Positions 25,248 through 34,780 of a stretch of 48,138 nt of DNA are shown here, one piece after another. The stretch is from an uncultured Lachnospiraceae bacterium. GTDB taxonomy: Bacteria; Bacillota; Clostridia; Lachnospirales; Lachnospiraceae. The translations under genes were made by a program, and so were the position numbers. The notes under the pieces were generated by a model that saw only the letters and a program-made list of their open reading frames with translations, was not told where the DNA came from and made no database searches. Numbering within the stretch: position 1 is the stretch's first letter; each line of letters begins with the position of its first letter. The stretch covers positions 1-48,138 of the forward strand of contig CAJUIM010000007.1 of the NCBI GenBank assembly GCA_910586275.1. Reading direction: 5' to 3'.

Positions 25248-25652
25248 CTATATAATTACGGCGCCGTCTATATTGGTAAATACTTTTTCGTCTGTTTCTG
25301 CCTGTCTCATGGCTGTCACTACCGTATTGTTCGGCACATTTACAATGAAAGCCAATTGATCCACTATCACTAAAGATTCTTTAATTCCTTTCGCCCCTGC
25401 CTTCAGGGTCCCTGCCTGCAAACGTTCCATCTGACTGTCCGACAGCTCTATGCCACGCTCTGCCAAACGGCCTGCCGCATGTTTGGAAAACCTCACGCTT
25501 TCCGCACCGTCCGCATCCTTCGCCGTCTGATTCAATACATCCTGAAAGGAAATACCGTCCGCATCCATGCTTTTCCGGCTCTGTTTCGACTGCGCAAAGT
25601 ATTTTGCCTGCAGCTGTTCTATGGAAAGGAACTGATTATTTTGAAGCTTCAT
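25248..25652 (-). CDS. TIGR02530-type flagellar operon protein
   Basis: The 134-aa protein matches the small flagellar operon family known as TIGR02530, with core FSKHAAGRLAERGIELSD and a C-terminal LAFIVNVPNNTVVTAM. The function is not established. The family always lies beside flgD/flgE, suggesting a role in hook assembly. AAGGAGG lies eight bases before the ATG. It lies between flgD and flgE here, as in other Clostridia and Bacillales. Confidence 0.88.
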   Translation of the reverse strand: MKLQNNQFLSIEQLQAKYFAQSKQSRKSMDADGISFQDVLNQTAKDADGAESVRFSKHAAGRLAERGIELSDSQMERLQAGTLKAGAKGIKESLVIVDQLAFIVNVPNNTVVTAMRQAETDEKVFTNIDGAVII

Positions 25653-25687
25653 AACCCTCTCCTCCTTGAGAAATCCCTTACCATTCT

Positions 25688-26443
25688 TTATTTCTTTTCC
25701 GTATCGCCGTCCGGCTTCGTCGTATCGCCCGGCTTTGTGGTATCATCGGGTTTCGTCGTATCGTCCGGCTTCGATGTATCGCCGCTGCTTCCGTGATTCT
25801 TGTCATAATCTTCCTGAAGTTCTGCGATCCGCTTCACATATGCCGTCAGCTTATCCACATATTCCTTCGGAACAAAGGATTTTTCGTAATCGGACATCTG
25901 CTCATAAATCAAACTCAGTGCGGTAACTGCTTTCGCGCTGTCCAGTGTCAGATTATCCATAATCGGAAGCTTATCAATTGCCTCTGCCAACTGCTGTGCC
26001 AGTTCCATGGCATCCAGATACGACTGATCCTCTATCGCATATACATCATCCAAGGAATACAATGCGCCGTCTATGGAAACATAGGACTTTCCGCTTTCAT
26101 AGGTCACATAATCCACACGGCCCTCAATCTGTGTCTCCCTTCCCATGGAATCCGTCGTATTTACGACTACCACCTTGCCTACCATGGAGGAAGCCCTAGT
26201 CAGTTCCATCGTATTTGCCATATTCTGCATCTGCTCCAAAGAGGAGAACTGTGCATACTGTGCCACGAATTCCGTATTGGAAGTAGGTTCCAGCGGATCC
26301 TGATATTTCATCTGTGCCACCAGCAATCCAAGAAATGCATCCTTATCCAGCGTAGACTTATTTTTTACCTTATCTCTGGCAAGGGAAGCTGAGGACTGGC
26401 TTTCTACCACTTTTCCGTCTTTTATCTCTGCTACTACTGACAT
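25688..26443 (-). CDS. flgD: Hook-capping scaffold protein FlgD with a Thr-Lys-Pro-Asp tail
   Basis: The 251-aa protein has the FlgD N-terminal domain (KDAFLGLLVAQMKYQDPLEP and QYAQFSSLEQMQNMANTMEL), and a short beta segment (about 95-125). The region after about 130 is helical rather than the usual FlgD Ig/tudor pair. The last ~30 residues are repeats of the type D-T-T-K-P-D/G and are probably disordered. FlgD caps the growing hook. The tail is encoded by degenerate 18-bp DNA repeats at about 25697-25785. AAAGGAG precedes the ATG. Confidence 0.92.
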   Translation of the reverse strand: MSVVAEIKDGKVVESQSSASLARDKVKNKSTLDKDAFLGLLVAQMKYQDPLEPTSNTEFVAQYAQFSSLEQMQNMANTMELTRASSMVGKVVVVNTTDSMGRETQIEGRVDYVTYESGKSYVSIDGALYSLDDVYAIEDQSYLDAMELAQQLAEAIDKLPIMDNLTLDSAKAVTALSLIYEQMSDYEKSFVPKEYVDKLTAYVKRIAELQEDYDKNHGSSGDTSKPDDTTKPDDTTKPGDTTKPDGDTEKK

Positions 26444-26571
26444 CTTATCTCTCCTTTCCTATAATTATAATGAATTATCATTTAATTATAATTTCATAAT
26501 TTTATAAATTAACTACTCAGCAATCTCATCCTTCCGGCCGAGACACGGTGAGCCATATCCCTGCCTGCGGT

Positions 26572-28008
26572 TTAAGCCGTGAAATCCACGGTATTGCCGC
26601 CTGCCCGCATCATTTCCACTGCAAGCTGATCCTCCTCATCCACCGCTGCTCCCTCATCCTCTATGGCATTCAGGTTCAGTTTCCGGATGCCTCTTTTCTT
26701 TCCTTCCTGCGCAGCCTGTCTGTTTCCGCTTTCCCCGCTTAAGTTTCTCTCGAAAGCATGGCTCTCCACAGTAACTTCCACGGCTTCCACCTTGATGCCC
26801 TGCTCTTCAAAACTATTTCTCAGCTGGACAATCTGACTTTCCAGCACTGACTTTACTGCTTCATTCTGTGCGGTAAACTGTGCCGTAATCACGCCTTCCT
26901 TGGATGCAATGTTAATATTTATTGTGCCAAGGCTTGCCGGGTGAAGCTGCAGCTGCATCTGCGTCATATCCGCTTTTACCTGAACCCTCATATAATTCAT
27001 AATCTGATTCATGATTTCCTGAGTGTCCACGGTCCTTCCGGCCATTGCCGTCTCGAAAGCGGCATCTGTCTGTACCGCCGTACTGTCCCGGTTCAGCAGA
27101 TTATCCAGTAAAACATTGGAATGGGTATCGCTGCTCTGCGAAGATTGTTCCTGTTTGGCTCCTTGGTCTTTCTTTGCAGGTTCCACGGTTTCCTCCTTCG
27201 GAACCTCCGCCTTTGTGTTTGTAATCTCCGCCGTCTCTGTCTTGGCATTGCCGTCCACTTCCACGCTTACCCTCATGACTTCACCGTCACGTTCTACCGT
27301 AACCGTATAGTCTTCCTGCCCGTCAGGCAAAACAGTCTCTTCTTGACCTTTCCGGTCAATCTGCTCATATCCGCCAAGCTGTACCGATTCTTCCGGCTGC
27401 TGCTCCAACTGTTCCAGAATAGCCGCCAATTCTTCCGGTGCCAGACCGGTTTCTTCCCCTACCTGAGCCAACTGCTGCGTAACCGCACCCAACAAGTTCT
27501 GCAGAGAATCATATAAGTCGCCGTCCGTCATAAGAGTGAGCATATCCGCATCCTTTACCGTCAGCACAAGCTGTGTCATCTGATCCGGATTCAGCAAATC
27601 GGAAAATGTCAGTCCTAACAGTTCCATGGCCTTTAAAACTTCTTCTTCGGTTACTCCCAGTTCTTCCGCTACATCACCTACCAACTCCTGGCCGGCCTTT
27701 TCCGCTTCTGCCTGTACTTTATCCATAGTCTGTGTATCTTTTCCCTTAGAAACCGTTTCCGTGCCGCTATCTTTGATTTTCACGGCCTTATTGTCTTCCG
27801 GGTTCTTTACATCGGCATTGTTCGGCTTAGTCTGTGTGTTCGGTTTCACTCCGGCATCTTTCTGAAGCGTCATGTTCTGCTGTCCGGTGGCCTTGCTGAA
27901 AGCATCGGTAAAGCTTCCTGTCAGCCCATCCTGCAGATTTCCGGCCTGCTTTGTCTGTGCATAGCCCATGAACGGGTTAACGCCTTTCATTACATGCGTC
28001 GTCGTCAT
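26572..28008 (-). CDS. fliK: Flagellar hook-length control protein FliK
   Basis: The 478-aa protein has a long Gln/Glu/Thr-rich N-terminal region that would act as the molecular ruler. Its C-terminal Flg_hook domain (about 330-425) includes MQLQLHPASLGTININIASK and QLRNSFEEQGIKVEAVEV. FliK is exported during hook growth and triggers the FlhB substrate switch. A strong SD (AAAGGAGG) precedes the ATG. It is placed before flgD, as in B. subtilis. Confidence 0.93.
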   Translation of the reverse strand: MTTTHVMKGVNPFMGYAQTKQAGNLQDGLTGSFTDAFSKATGQQNMTLQKDAGVKPNTQTKPNNADVKNPEDNKAVKIKDSGTETVSKGKDTQTMDKVQAEAEKAGQELVGDVAEELGVTEEEVLKAMELLGLTFSDLLNPDQMTQLVLTVKDADMLTLMTDGDLYDSLQNLLGAVTQQLAQVGEETGLAPEELAAILEQLEQQPEESVQLGGYEQIDRKGQEETVLPDGQEDYTVTVERDGEVMRVSVEVDGNAKTETAEITNTKAEVPKEETVEPAKKDQGAKQEQSSQSSDTHSNVLLDNLLNRDSTAVQTDAAFETAMAGRTVDTQEIMNQIMNYMRVQVKADMTQMQLQLHPASLGTININIASKEGVITAQFTAQNEAVKSVLESQIVQLRNSFEEQGIKVEAVEVTVESHAFERNLSGESGNRQAAQEGKKRGIRKLNLNAIEDEGAAVDEEDQLAVEMMRAGGNTVDFTA

Positions 28009-28040
28009 CCTTTGTCCTCCTTTCTTCTTAATTTGTTTCT

Positions 28041-28071
28041 ATATATAATTGCAGTTTCCTGCATTATATAT
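28041..28071 (-). promoter_or_regulatory. Stem-loop with GAAA tetraloop in the gap ahead of fliK
   Basis: On the minus strand ATATATAATGCAG and CTGCAATTATATAT pair with a single bulged base around a GAAA loop, 32 bases upstream of the fliK start. GAAA is a GNRA-type tetraloop. There is no following T-run. It could mark an mRNA processing site or stabilise the downstream hook-gene segment; the sequence does not decide this. Confidence 0.55.
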
Positions 28072-28082
28072 CAATGTTTCAT

Positions 28083-28976
28083 TTAGTATTCGGGATCCAT
28101 AATCTTAGTGATCCGCGCCGCAATGATGGGATCCATGGCCGCCAGTATATTCCCCCTGTCCTCCGCACTCATGGTGCCCAAGATACGGGATGCCAGCCCA
28201 AGGTTATCCGTCATTTCCTCAAAAATCCGAGCGGCCGCAGCCGGTTTCATCTCCGAATATGCCTGTGCATATTCCTTTATCTCATTACTCTCTTCTACCT
28301 GCTGCACCACCTGCTTATATAAATATTCCGCAGTGGTAGGATCAATGCTTTCATAATATTTTTTATAGGCTTCCTCTCCCGGCCCGTTCTCTGCATAAAC
28401 TACTTGTTCATAGAACTCAGTCTTAATTCTCTGGAATTCCACCTGATTGGCTTCAAAAGTCGAAAGCCTATCCACCTCCGCCCTGGCAGTAGCCAGTTCT
28501 TCCGCGGTAGATGCATTTGTAGACTGTGCCCTCTGCAATTCCAGTTCCAATTCCTTAATATAGTCCACGGCTTCCTTCAGGCTGCCGTATCCTCCGTATT
28601 CTTCCTCTTCTGCGGTACCGGCTGTTTCTTCCGGCTTCGGTTCATTGGAGGCAGGCAGTATCTTGTTGATCACCGGCACATCCCTCAGTACCGGAGCCAA
28701 TACGCCCGAGCCGAACCCGCCCACATCCAGTTTTATCAGCAGGCAGAGAATAGCAATCCAAACAACGACAATAAACGTAGTCACTAAAAATACCGAGATA
28801 CCGCCGCCTTCATCGTCCAGCTGTTCTTCCTGCAGAGAAATTTCCTTTGCCCTGCGCTTCGCTTCTTTCTTCTGTTCCTTCTGCTCCGCCTTCAGTTTCT
28901 TCTTTTCCTCTGCAAGCCTCTTCTTTTCTGCCTTTGAATCAATATCCGCTATCACTTCCGTACCAGTACCAGCCAT
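28083..28976 (-). CDS. YlxF/MotE-like membrane protein with MgtE-N-type C-terminal domain
   Basis: The 297-aa protein begins with a highly charged Lys/Glu helix (about 10-50), one membrane segment (about 60-85), a coiled coil (about 135-180) and a C-terminal domain. That domain includes YSEMKPAAAARIFEEMTDNL and ILAAMDPIIAARITKIM. The C-terminal repeat resembles the N-terminal domain of MgtE and the MotE/YlxF/FliG-N relatives. In B. subtilis ylxF occupies the same position between fliJ and fliK. MotE proteins chaperone stators in some bacteria; a similar role here is inference. Confidence 0.85.
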   Translation of the reverse strand: MAGTGTEVIADIDSKAEKKRLAEEKKKLKAEQKEQKKEAKRRAKEISLQEEQLDDEGGGISVFLVTTFIVVVWIAILCLLIKLDVGGFGSGVLAPVLRDVPVINKILPASNEPKPEETAGTAEEEEYGGYGSLKEAVDYIKELELELQRAQSTNASTAEELATARAEVDRLSTFEANQVEFQRIKTEFYEQVVYAENGPGEEAYKKYYESIDPTTAEYLYKQVVQQVEESNEIKEYAQAYSEMKPAAAARIFEEMTDNLGLASRILGTMSAEDRGNILAAMDPIIAARITKIMDPEY

Positions 28977-29039
28977 TTTATATCCATGCTCCTTTCAAAG
29001 CCCGGAACTTTGTGCAACACACAAATTTCCGTCCGGAAA

Positions 29040-29504
29040 TCAGAGACTTCCGGCTTTCTCCCTTTTTCTCTGTCCATATGTATAACTTACCAGTTCGTCT
29101 ATTTCCTTGCTTTCCTTCGCATTCTCTTCCTTTACGAATGCTTCAAAGGCCTTTTCCCGCAGTTTCTCCTGCACTTTGCGTTCCTGCATCACTTCCTGCA
29201 GCTTCTGCCGTTCTATCTCCAGCGCATCTTCCGCCTTTGCCACTTCCAGCTTCTGCAGTTCTATGAAATCTTCCATCTGCAGGATGGCATTCCTGTTTTC
29301 CAGAATATCCATCACTGCCAGCGCGTCTTCCCGCAGCCTGCGTCCTTCCTCCTCATAGCTGTCCTTGCGCCTATACAGCAATTCCAGCTTTTCCTCCTCC
29401 TCCGTCAGCCGCCTGCGCGCTGCCGCAAATTCCATCTTGGCCTGGTCTTCCAGTTTATATTTCAAATTCAGGATATTCTGCATCCGGTATACAAACTTTG
29501 ACAT
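29040..29504 (-). CDS. fliJ: Flagellar export protein FliJ
   Basis: The 154-aa protein is almost entirely charged heptad coiled coil, with the start FVYRMQNILNLKYKLEDQAK typical of FliJ. FliJ is the stalk-like component of the export ATPase. It follows fliI by eight bases. Low complexity makes identification depend partly on position, but both agree. Confidence 0.92.
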   Translation of the reverse strand: MSKFVYRMQNILNLKYKLEDQAKMEFAAARRRLTEEEEKLELLYRRKDSYEEEGRRLREDALAVMDILENRNAILQMEDFIELQKLEVAKAEDALEIERQKLQEVMQERKVQEKLREKAFEAFVKEENAKESKEIDELVSYTYGQRKREKAGSL

Positions 29505-29512
29505 AAATGCCC

Positions 29513-30832
29513 CTAATCTTCAAATAACTCTTCCATCATTTTCACGGATTCCTCAAAAGTAAATTTGTCTTCCACCATCTGTGTCAGAAAACCGTTGACT
29601 GCCTCTATTTTTTCAATGGCATAGTCAATATTCGGGTTGCTTCCGCTCTTATATGCGCCGATATTGATTAAGTCCTCCGCTTCGTTATATGTAGCAAGCA
29701 CATTTTTCAGTTTGCCTGCCGCTTTCTTATGCTCCCTGTCCACAATCTGGCTCATGCACCTGGAAATGCTCTGTAGGATATCTATGGCCGGATAATGGTT
29801 TCTGTGCGCCAATTGCCTGCTTAACATAATATGCCCATCCAGTATGCTTCGTGCCGTATCGGTAATGGGTTCATTGAAATCATCTCCGTCCACCAATACG
29901 GTATACAGCCCCGTAATGGAACCCTTTTCCGAACGTCCGGCCCGTTCCAGCAATTTCGGCATTTCCGAATATACGCTGGGCGGATATCCTCTGGATACGG
30001 GCGGCTCTCCGCTGGCCAGACCGATTTCACGCTGTGCCATGGAAAAACGGGTCAGGGAATCCATCATAAATAATACGTCTTTGCCCTGATCCCTGAAATA
30101 TTCCGCAATTGCGGTAGCCGTCTTTGCTGCTTTATTTCTTTCCAATGCCGGCTTATCTGAGGTGGCCACTACTACTACCGAACGCCTCATGCCTTCCGGC
30201 CCTAAATCTCTCTCCACAAATTCCCGCACTTCCCTGCCTCGTTCCCCAATCAGGGCGATGACGTTCACATCAGCCTTAGTATTGCGGGCGAACATGCCGA
30301 GCAGTGTGGATTTTCCTACGCCGGAACCGGCAAAAATGCCGATTCTCTGCCCTTTCCCTACGGTAATCAGCCCGTCTACCGCCTTTACGCCCAACGGCAG
30401 CACATCATCGATAATATCCCTGCTCATGGGATCCGGCGGCGGTGCTTCCACGGAATAGAGCCTGCCTCCTACGGTTACGCCTTCTTCGGTAGGCCGTCCT
30501 AAGCCGTCCAGTGTCTGTCCCAAAAGTTCGTCGCTTACTTTTACCATAAGCGCTTCCCCAGTGTTCTCCACCATACAGCCAAAGCCTACGCCGTCCACCA
30601 CCTCATAAGGCATCAGCAAGGTCTTCTTGTCCTTAAATCCAACCACTTCCGCCATAATCGGTTTAGAATTTTCTTTTGAGTCAGGATAAATAAGACAGAT
30701 ATCGCCCAGACGGGCTTCCGGTCCCAGGGATTCTATGGTCAGCCCCACGATGTTGACGACCTTTCCCTTCATCTTATAAAAAGTGTTCTCTGCCACTCTT
30801 TCATATTTTACAAAATTAATTGCTGCTCTCAA
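29513..30832 (-). CDS. fliI: Flagellar export ATPase FliI
   Basis: The 439-aa protein has the FliI/F1-beta ATPase fold: Walker A GSGVGKST (169-176), LIGERGREVREFV, Walker B VLFMMDSLTRF and the VDGDDFNEPI segment. It drives and energises export together with FliH and FliJ. The start is a TTG at 30832 with only a weak SD four bases past the fliH stop, so translation is probably coupled to fliH. The next in-frame ATG (21 codons later) would remove part of the N-terminal domain. Confidence 0.97.
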   Translation of the reverse strand: MRAAINFVKYERVAENTFYKMKGKVVNIVGLTIESLGPEARLGDICLIYPDSKENSKPIMAEVVGFKDKKTLLMPYEVVDGVGFGCMVENTGEALMVKVSDELLGQTLDGLGRPTEEGVTVGGRLYSVEAPPPDPMSRDIIDDVLPLGVKAVDGLITVGKGQRIGIFAGSGVGKSTLLGMFARNTKADVNVIALIGERGREVREFVERDLGPEGMRRSVVVVATSDKPALERNKAAKTATAIAEYFRDQGKDVLFMMDSLTRFSMAQREIGLASGEPPVSRGYPPSVYSEMPKLLERAGRSEKGSITGLYTVLVDGDDFNEPITDTARSILDGHIMLSRQLAHRNHYPAIDILQSISRCMSQIVDREHKKAAGKLKNVLATYNEAEDLINIGAYKSGSNPNIDYAIEKIEAVNGFLTQMVEDKFTFEESVKMMEELFED

Positions 30833-30836
30833 TCTG

Positions 30837-31739
30837 TTAACCCTTCGTGTAAGACAATAATCTCAGTTTCTGTGACAGTTCCTCTAACTGTGTCCCCAAT
30901 CCGCAATCGAAAACTCCCCCGTCCGTCTCGATAATACAGTCATTTGCACCCAAGGTCATATCCTCTACGATTTCCACCGATGCATTGACGGAAACGGAAG
31001 CAGCCAATACTTCGTTTTTCTTCATATTTACATAAGGATAATCCTCTTTGGACACATGTATTAAATAGGTATTGCTTCCTTCAATCTTATGCATGGTAGA
31101 CGATATGAGATGCATAATAATATTCTGCTCTTTTTTCAAATCTACCCGGAATACTTTTTCGTAGATATCGGTAAGTGCCTCCACAAACCGTGGTTCCAAA
31201 TCATCTACCAACTCCTGATATTCCGCTTCCATCCGTCTGCGGTCTTCCTGCAGCTGGTTCCTCTGCTGCTCCACCTGCCCTACCGCTTCATTATATCCGT
31301 TGCTATAACCCTGAGCCCTGCCTTCCTCATAGGCACTTCTGCGCATCTCTTCCAATTCCTGCTGGGCTTCTATCATGGCATGGGATTTTATGTTCTCTGC
31401 CTCCCTGCGGGCTGCTTCCAGCATTTCCTGTGCCTGTGCGGAAACTACCGACAGGGCATCCGCGGCACTTTGTGCCGGTTCCTCCGGCGGGCGTTCCGCT
31501 TTAATGACTGTGGGCAGTTCTTCGTCACCGTCCGCAGTCAATGCCTCTACCAATTCCGGATCCAGCCCGTCAATAAATCCGTCTAAGGAATCATCGCCGA
31601 AATCATTCCGCGTACTCCTCACCATCAGATCTTCCAGATTCTCTATTTTCCTGGCGACCCTTTCATTGTTGTCAATGATCATCGTGTCGTCATTCTGCAC
31701 TACTACCATATGTGATTTAAAAATATTACCTTTATACAA
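30837..31739 (-). CDS. fliH: Flagellar assembly protein FliH
   Basis: The 300-aa product has a variable N-terminal half, a long coiled coil (about 105-190) with Glu/Gln heptads, and a C-terminal FliH/V-ATPase-E-like domain (EALTDIYEKVFRVDL onward). I choose TTG 31739 because it overlaps the fliG stop, gives the family-like beginning YKGNIFKS and has GGAGG 11 bases upstream. ATG 31709 is the alternative. FliH regulates FliI and links it to the C-ring. Confidence 0.9.
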   Translation of the reverse strand: MYKGNIFKSHMVVVQNDDTMIIDNNERVARKIENLEDLMVRSTRNDFGDDSLDGFIDGLDPELVEALTADGDEELPTVIKAERPPEEPAQSAADALSVVSAQAQEMLEAARREAENIKSHAMIEAQQELEEMRRSAYEEGRAQGYSNGYNEAVGQVEQQRNQLQEDRRRMEAEYQELVDDLEPRFVEALTDIYEKVFRVDLKKEQNIIMHLISSTMHKIEGSNTYLIHVSKEDYPYVNMKKNEVLAASVSVNASVEIVEDMTLGANDCIIETDGGVFDCGLGTQLEELSQKLRLLSYTKG

Positions 31740-32748
31740 TGATTTCGTCGCCTCCGCCTCTGGAGATAACAATTTCTGCGGAATCTTCCAGTTTCCTTAT
31801 AATATTTACAATCTTCTGCTGTGCTTCCTCCACGTCCTTCATACGGACCGGTCCCATGAATTCCATATCTTCCTTTATCATGACTGCAAGACGTTTGGAC
31901 ATATTGTTGAAAATTGCATTCTGCACCTGCTCGTTAGAGCCTTTCAGCGCAACTGCCAAGTCATTATTATCCACGTCACGCAGCACTCTCTGAATCGCCC
32001 TGTCGTCAAGCAGCAGGATATCTTCGAAGACAAACATCTTCTTTCTGATTTCGTCTGCCAATTCCGGCTCTTCGATTTCCAAAGTCTCCATAATATGTTT
32101 TTCCGTTCCGCGGTCTACCGTATTCAAGATTTCTACTACTGCATCCACGCCGCCGATAATCGTGTAATCCTGATTTACCAGAGACGACAACTTGGATTCC
32201 AACACTTTTTCCACCTCTTTAATGACATCCGGACTGGTTCTGTCCATAACCGCTATACGTCTTGCCACATCCGCCTGTCTGTCCGGCGGCAACGCCGAAA
32301 GAATCAGTGCGGACTGCGCCGCAGAAAGATAGGACATAATAAGGGCAATTGTCTGCGGATGTTCATCCTGTATAAAGTTAAGCAGCTGGCTCGCATCCGT
32401 CTTCCGCACAAACTCGAACGGCTTTACCTGCAGCGATGCCGTCAGCTTGCTGATAACATCCATGGCCTTGTCGGAGCCAAGTGCCTTTTCCAGCAGTTCC
32501 TTGGCATATCCGATACCACCCTCCGCAATATACTGCTGAGCCAGACAGACTTGGTAAAACTCATCTATAATTTCTTCCTTCAGCTGCGGAGTCACGCTCC
32601 TCGTATTGGCAATCTCCAGTGTCAGTTCTTCTATCTCTTCTTCTTTCAGATGCTTAAAGATATGCGAGGAACGTTCCGGCCCCAATGCAATCAAAAGGAT
32701 AGCCGCTTTCTGAATACCCGATATTTTTTCTTCTGCTGATCTGGCCAT
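31732..32748 (-). CDS. fliG: Flagellar motor switch protein FliG
   Basis: The 338-aa protein has the N, middle and C domains of FliG. The start QKAAILLIALG and the C-domain segment LLLDDRAIQRVLRDVDNNDL, bearing the torque-generating charged residues, are clear. It binds FliF and interacts with MotA. The SD lies in the end of fliF, six bases upstream. The gene ends inside the fliH start. Confidence 0.97.
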   Translation of the reverse strand: MARSAEEKISGIQKAAILLIALGPERSSHIFKHLKEEEIEELTLEIANTRSVTPQLKEEIIDEFYQVCLAQQYIAEGGIGYAKELLEKALGSDKAMDVISKLTASLQVKPFEFVRKTDASQLLNFIQDEHPQTIALIMSYLSAAQSALILSALPPDRQADVARRIAVMDRTSPDVIKEVEKVLESKLSSLVNQDYTIIGGVDAVVEILNTVDRGTEKHIMETLEIEEPELADEIRKKMFVFEDILLLDDRAIQRVLRDVDNNDLAVALKGSNEQVQNAIFNNMSKRLAVMIKEDMEFMGPVRMKDVEEAQQKIVNIIRKLEDSAEIVISRGGGDEIIV

Positions 32749-32754
32749 TCCTTC

Positions 32755-34353
32755 TTACCCCCAGTCTTCATTCAGCCAGTTCCGCAATAAGCTGGCTGCC
32801 GCTTCCGGATTCTCATCCACAAATTTATCAATCAGTTTCCTTGTCTCAGACTGAGATTCCAAACCGATGTCCTCCAAATTCTCTTCCGGTGTGGACTGTA
32901 ACAATGACTCCACCGAAAGTTCTTCCTCCTGTGCTTCCTCTTTCTCTCCACGCATGCTTCTGAGCAAAACAAAAGCCAGCAGAGCAAGAATAACGATGAC
33001 AAGAGCAATCTGAATTGCATCGGTTGCCGTTATGCCCAGCCCTTCCCTGTCAAAAAACACATTTTCCCTATATGCCACAATCGTAATCCGGTCTGCAGCG
33101 ATGCCTGTGGCATTGGAAACCACATTATACAGATCCGGGTCAATCTCTATCTTTGTCTTTCCCTGATTATTAAGCTTGTATTCCTCCCATGAAACACCGT
33201 CCAGCAATCCCTGATTTTTTGCGTCTTCCTCTTTCACTACATTATAGTCCACCGCAGTAACTGCCAAGGATGATTCGCTGTACTTAATCAGGCCTGCCGG
33301 TATGGTCTTGCTGATAATTGTCTCGTTAGGCAGATAATCACGGGATTCCTCCGACTGTGTGGAACTGCTTTCCGAATTGTCCTGAATTTGATATGTAGTC
33401 CCGTCGGTATTGGAGTCCGTGCCAGGGACACCGCCGTTTGAATTTGTACTTTCGGAATTGAAAATAGTTTCATGGCTCAGAAGCCCCTGCGTCTGCCCGT
33501 CCGGTGCGCTGTATGTATGCTCCGTGGAATCCGTTGTGGAGAAGTCTAACGCTAAATTGCTTGCAACCTCGACATTGTCAAATTCCTTGGTTCCAAGCAG
33601 TACTCTTTTTACTTCATTCTTCACAAGGTTCTCTGCCTGAGTCTTCACGGTCAACTGAGAATTTGCCACGCCGGACATTGTATAATTGTCGTCCCCCGAA
33701 AAAAGCAGATTGCCTTCGTAATCCAATATCACTATGTTATTTGTCGTTTTGTTGCCGATTCCGGCCGCTACCGCTTTCGCCAGATAAGCCGCATTATCGG
33801 AAGTAAATTCCCCGTCCACCTCCAGCGTTATGGATGCAAATGCCTCCTCATCCGAAGAAATCAGCGTACCGTCGTTTTCCGGAAGGGATAGTTCCACATA
33901 TGCGCTTTTGATTGCGGAAAACCTTTCCAAATTCTTCTGCAGTTTTGTTTCCAGATACATCTGATATTTCTTCTGCTTATCCGCTTCCGTAGAAGTAAAA
34001 CTGCCTTCCACCACATTGTCGATGCTGTACCCTGCCGCCTGAATGTCATTGGCTCCCAAAAGCAATTCCGCATCCGACTGCTGATCTTTCAATATTTTTA
34101 TCTGCAGCGCATCGTCGGACACTCTGTATGTCAGGCCATTGGCATCCAGCAATTCCGTAATCTGCGATGCTTCTTTTGTAGATTCACAGTTCGCCAGTAC
34201 TACGAACTGCGGCCTGGTCAGCACAAAGGCAATAATCGCTATCGTTACAATAATGCCCGCTGTCGCCGAAGCCAGAATCGTTTTCTGTTTCGCCGTAAAT
34301 TTATTCCACCATTCAAGAACTTTGTTTAAAAGCCCTTTCGCTCTATCTGCCAT
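32755..34353 (-). CDS. fliF: Flagellar MS-ring protein FliF
   Basis: The 532-aa protein has an N-terminal membrane helix (about 24-46), YscJ/FliF ring-building motifs (LLDANGLTYRVSDDALQIKI, YVELSLPE), a Ser/Thr-rich extracytoplasmic segment (about 300-345), a second membrane helix (about 445-467) and a cytoplasmic tail that binds FliG. AAGGAG precedes the ATG by eight bases. It forms the base on which the motor is built. Confidence 0.97.
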   Translation of the reverse strand: MADRAKGLLNKVLEWWNKFTAKQKTILASATAGIIVTIAIIAFVLTRPQFVVLANCESTKEASQITELLDANGLTYRVSDDALQIKILKDQQSDAELLLGANDIQAAGYSIDNVVEGSFTSTEADKQKKYQMYLETKLQKNLERFSAIKSAYVELSLPENDGTLISSDEEAFASITLEVDGEFTSDNAAYLAKAVAAGIGNKTTNNIVILDYEGNLLFSGDDNYTMSGVANSQLTVKTQAENLVKNEVKRVLLGTKEFDNVEVASNLALDFSTTDSTEHTYSAPDGQTQGLLSHETIFNSESTNSNGGVPGTDSNTDGTTYQIQDNSESSSTQSEESRDYLPNETIISKTIPAGLIKYSESSLAVTAVDYNVVKEEDAKNQGLLDGVSWEEYKLNNQGKTKIEIDPDLYNVVSNATGIAADRITIVAYRENVFFDREGLGITATDAIQIALVIVILALLAFVLLRSMRGEKEEAQEEELSVESLLQSTPEENLEDIGLESQSETRKLIDKFVDENPEAAASLLRNWLNEDWG

Positions 34354-34393
34354 CTTTCTGTCTCCTTATCTGATTTTACTTCGATCAGATTTA

Positions 34394-34729
34394 TTAGATT
34401 TGAATCTGCATAAGCTCTTTGTATGCTTCCAGCAGCTTATCACGGACTGTGACCGTATATTGAAGCGCCGTCGTTGCCTTATTTATCGCTATCGTAAGGT
34501 CGTGGGTATTCTCCGTTTCCCCAAGCATCCATTTCACTTCTTCATTTTCCATATCCGACAGATAACTGTTGGTCGTATTGATATTGTCTATTGCTTTCTG
34601 AAAAATATCGCCAAAAGAATCGTCCTTCTTCTCAAGCGCTTCTTTCCCGATGGCACTGCTTTTCTCTGCCTGTCTGACAGCACCCGATGTCACGTTATAT
34701 AATGATGTGATATCCATAATTCCCTCCAT
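34394..34729 (-). CDS. fliE: MS-ring/rod junction protein FliE
   Basis: The protein has 111 aa (107 if the second ATG at 34717 is used; both have G-rich SDs four to five bases upstream). The C-terminal part LTIAINKATTALQYTVTVRD-KLLEAYKELMQIQI is characteristic of FliE. It connects the rod to the MS ring and is the first exported subunit. Its position after flgC and before fliF is standard. Confidence 0.94.
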   Translation of the reverse strand: MEGIMDITSLYNVTSGAVRQAEKSSAIGKEALEKKDDSFGDIFQKAIDNINTTNSYLSDMENEEVKWMLGETENTHDLTIAINKATTALQYTVTVRDKLLEAYKELMQIQI

Positions 34730-34780
34730 TTATGCCCCTCTTAATATTTTTGCATCATTTGCCCAATTCCGTCTGCTTCT

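Noticed and set aside
26463..26492. AT-rich stem-loop between fliK and flgD
   Set aside because: The 9-bp A/T-only pairing also reads as a direct repeat and is too weak to call.
31375..32739. Plus-strand open frame of 454 codons opposite fliG/fliH
   Set aside because: Antisense shadow of fliG; Cys/His/Leu-rich composition typical of such shadows.
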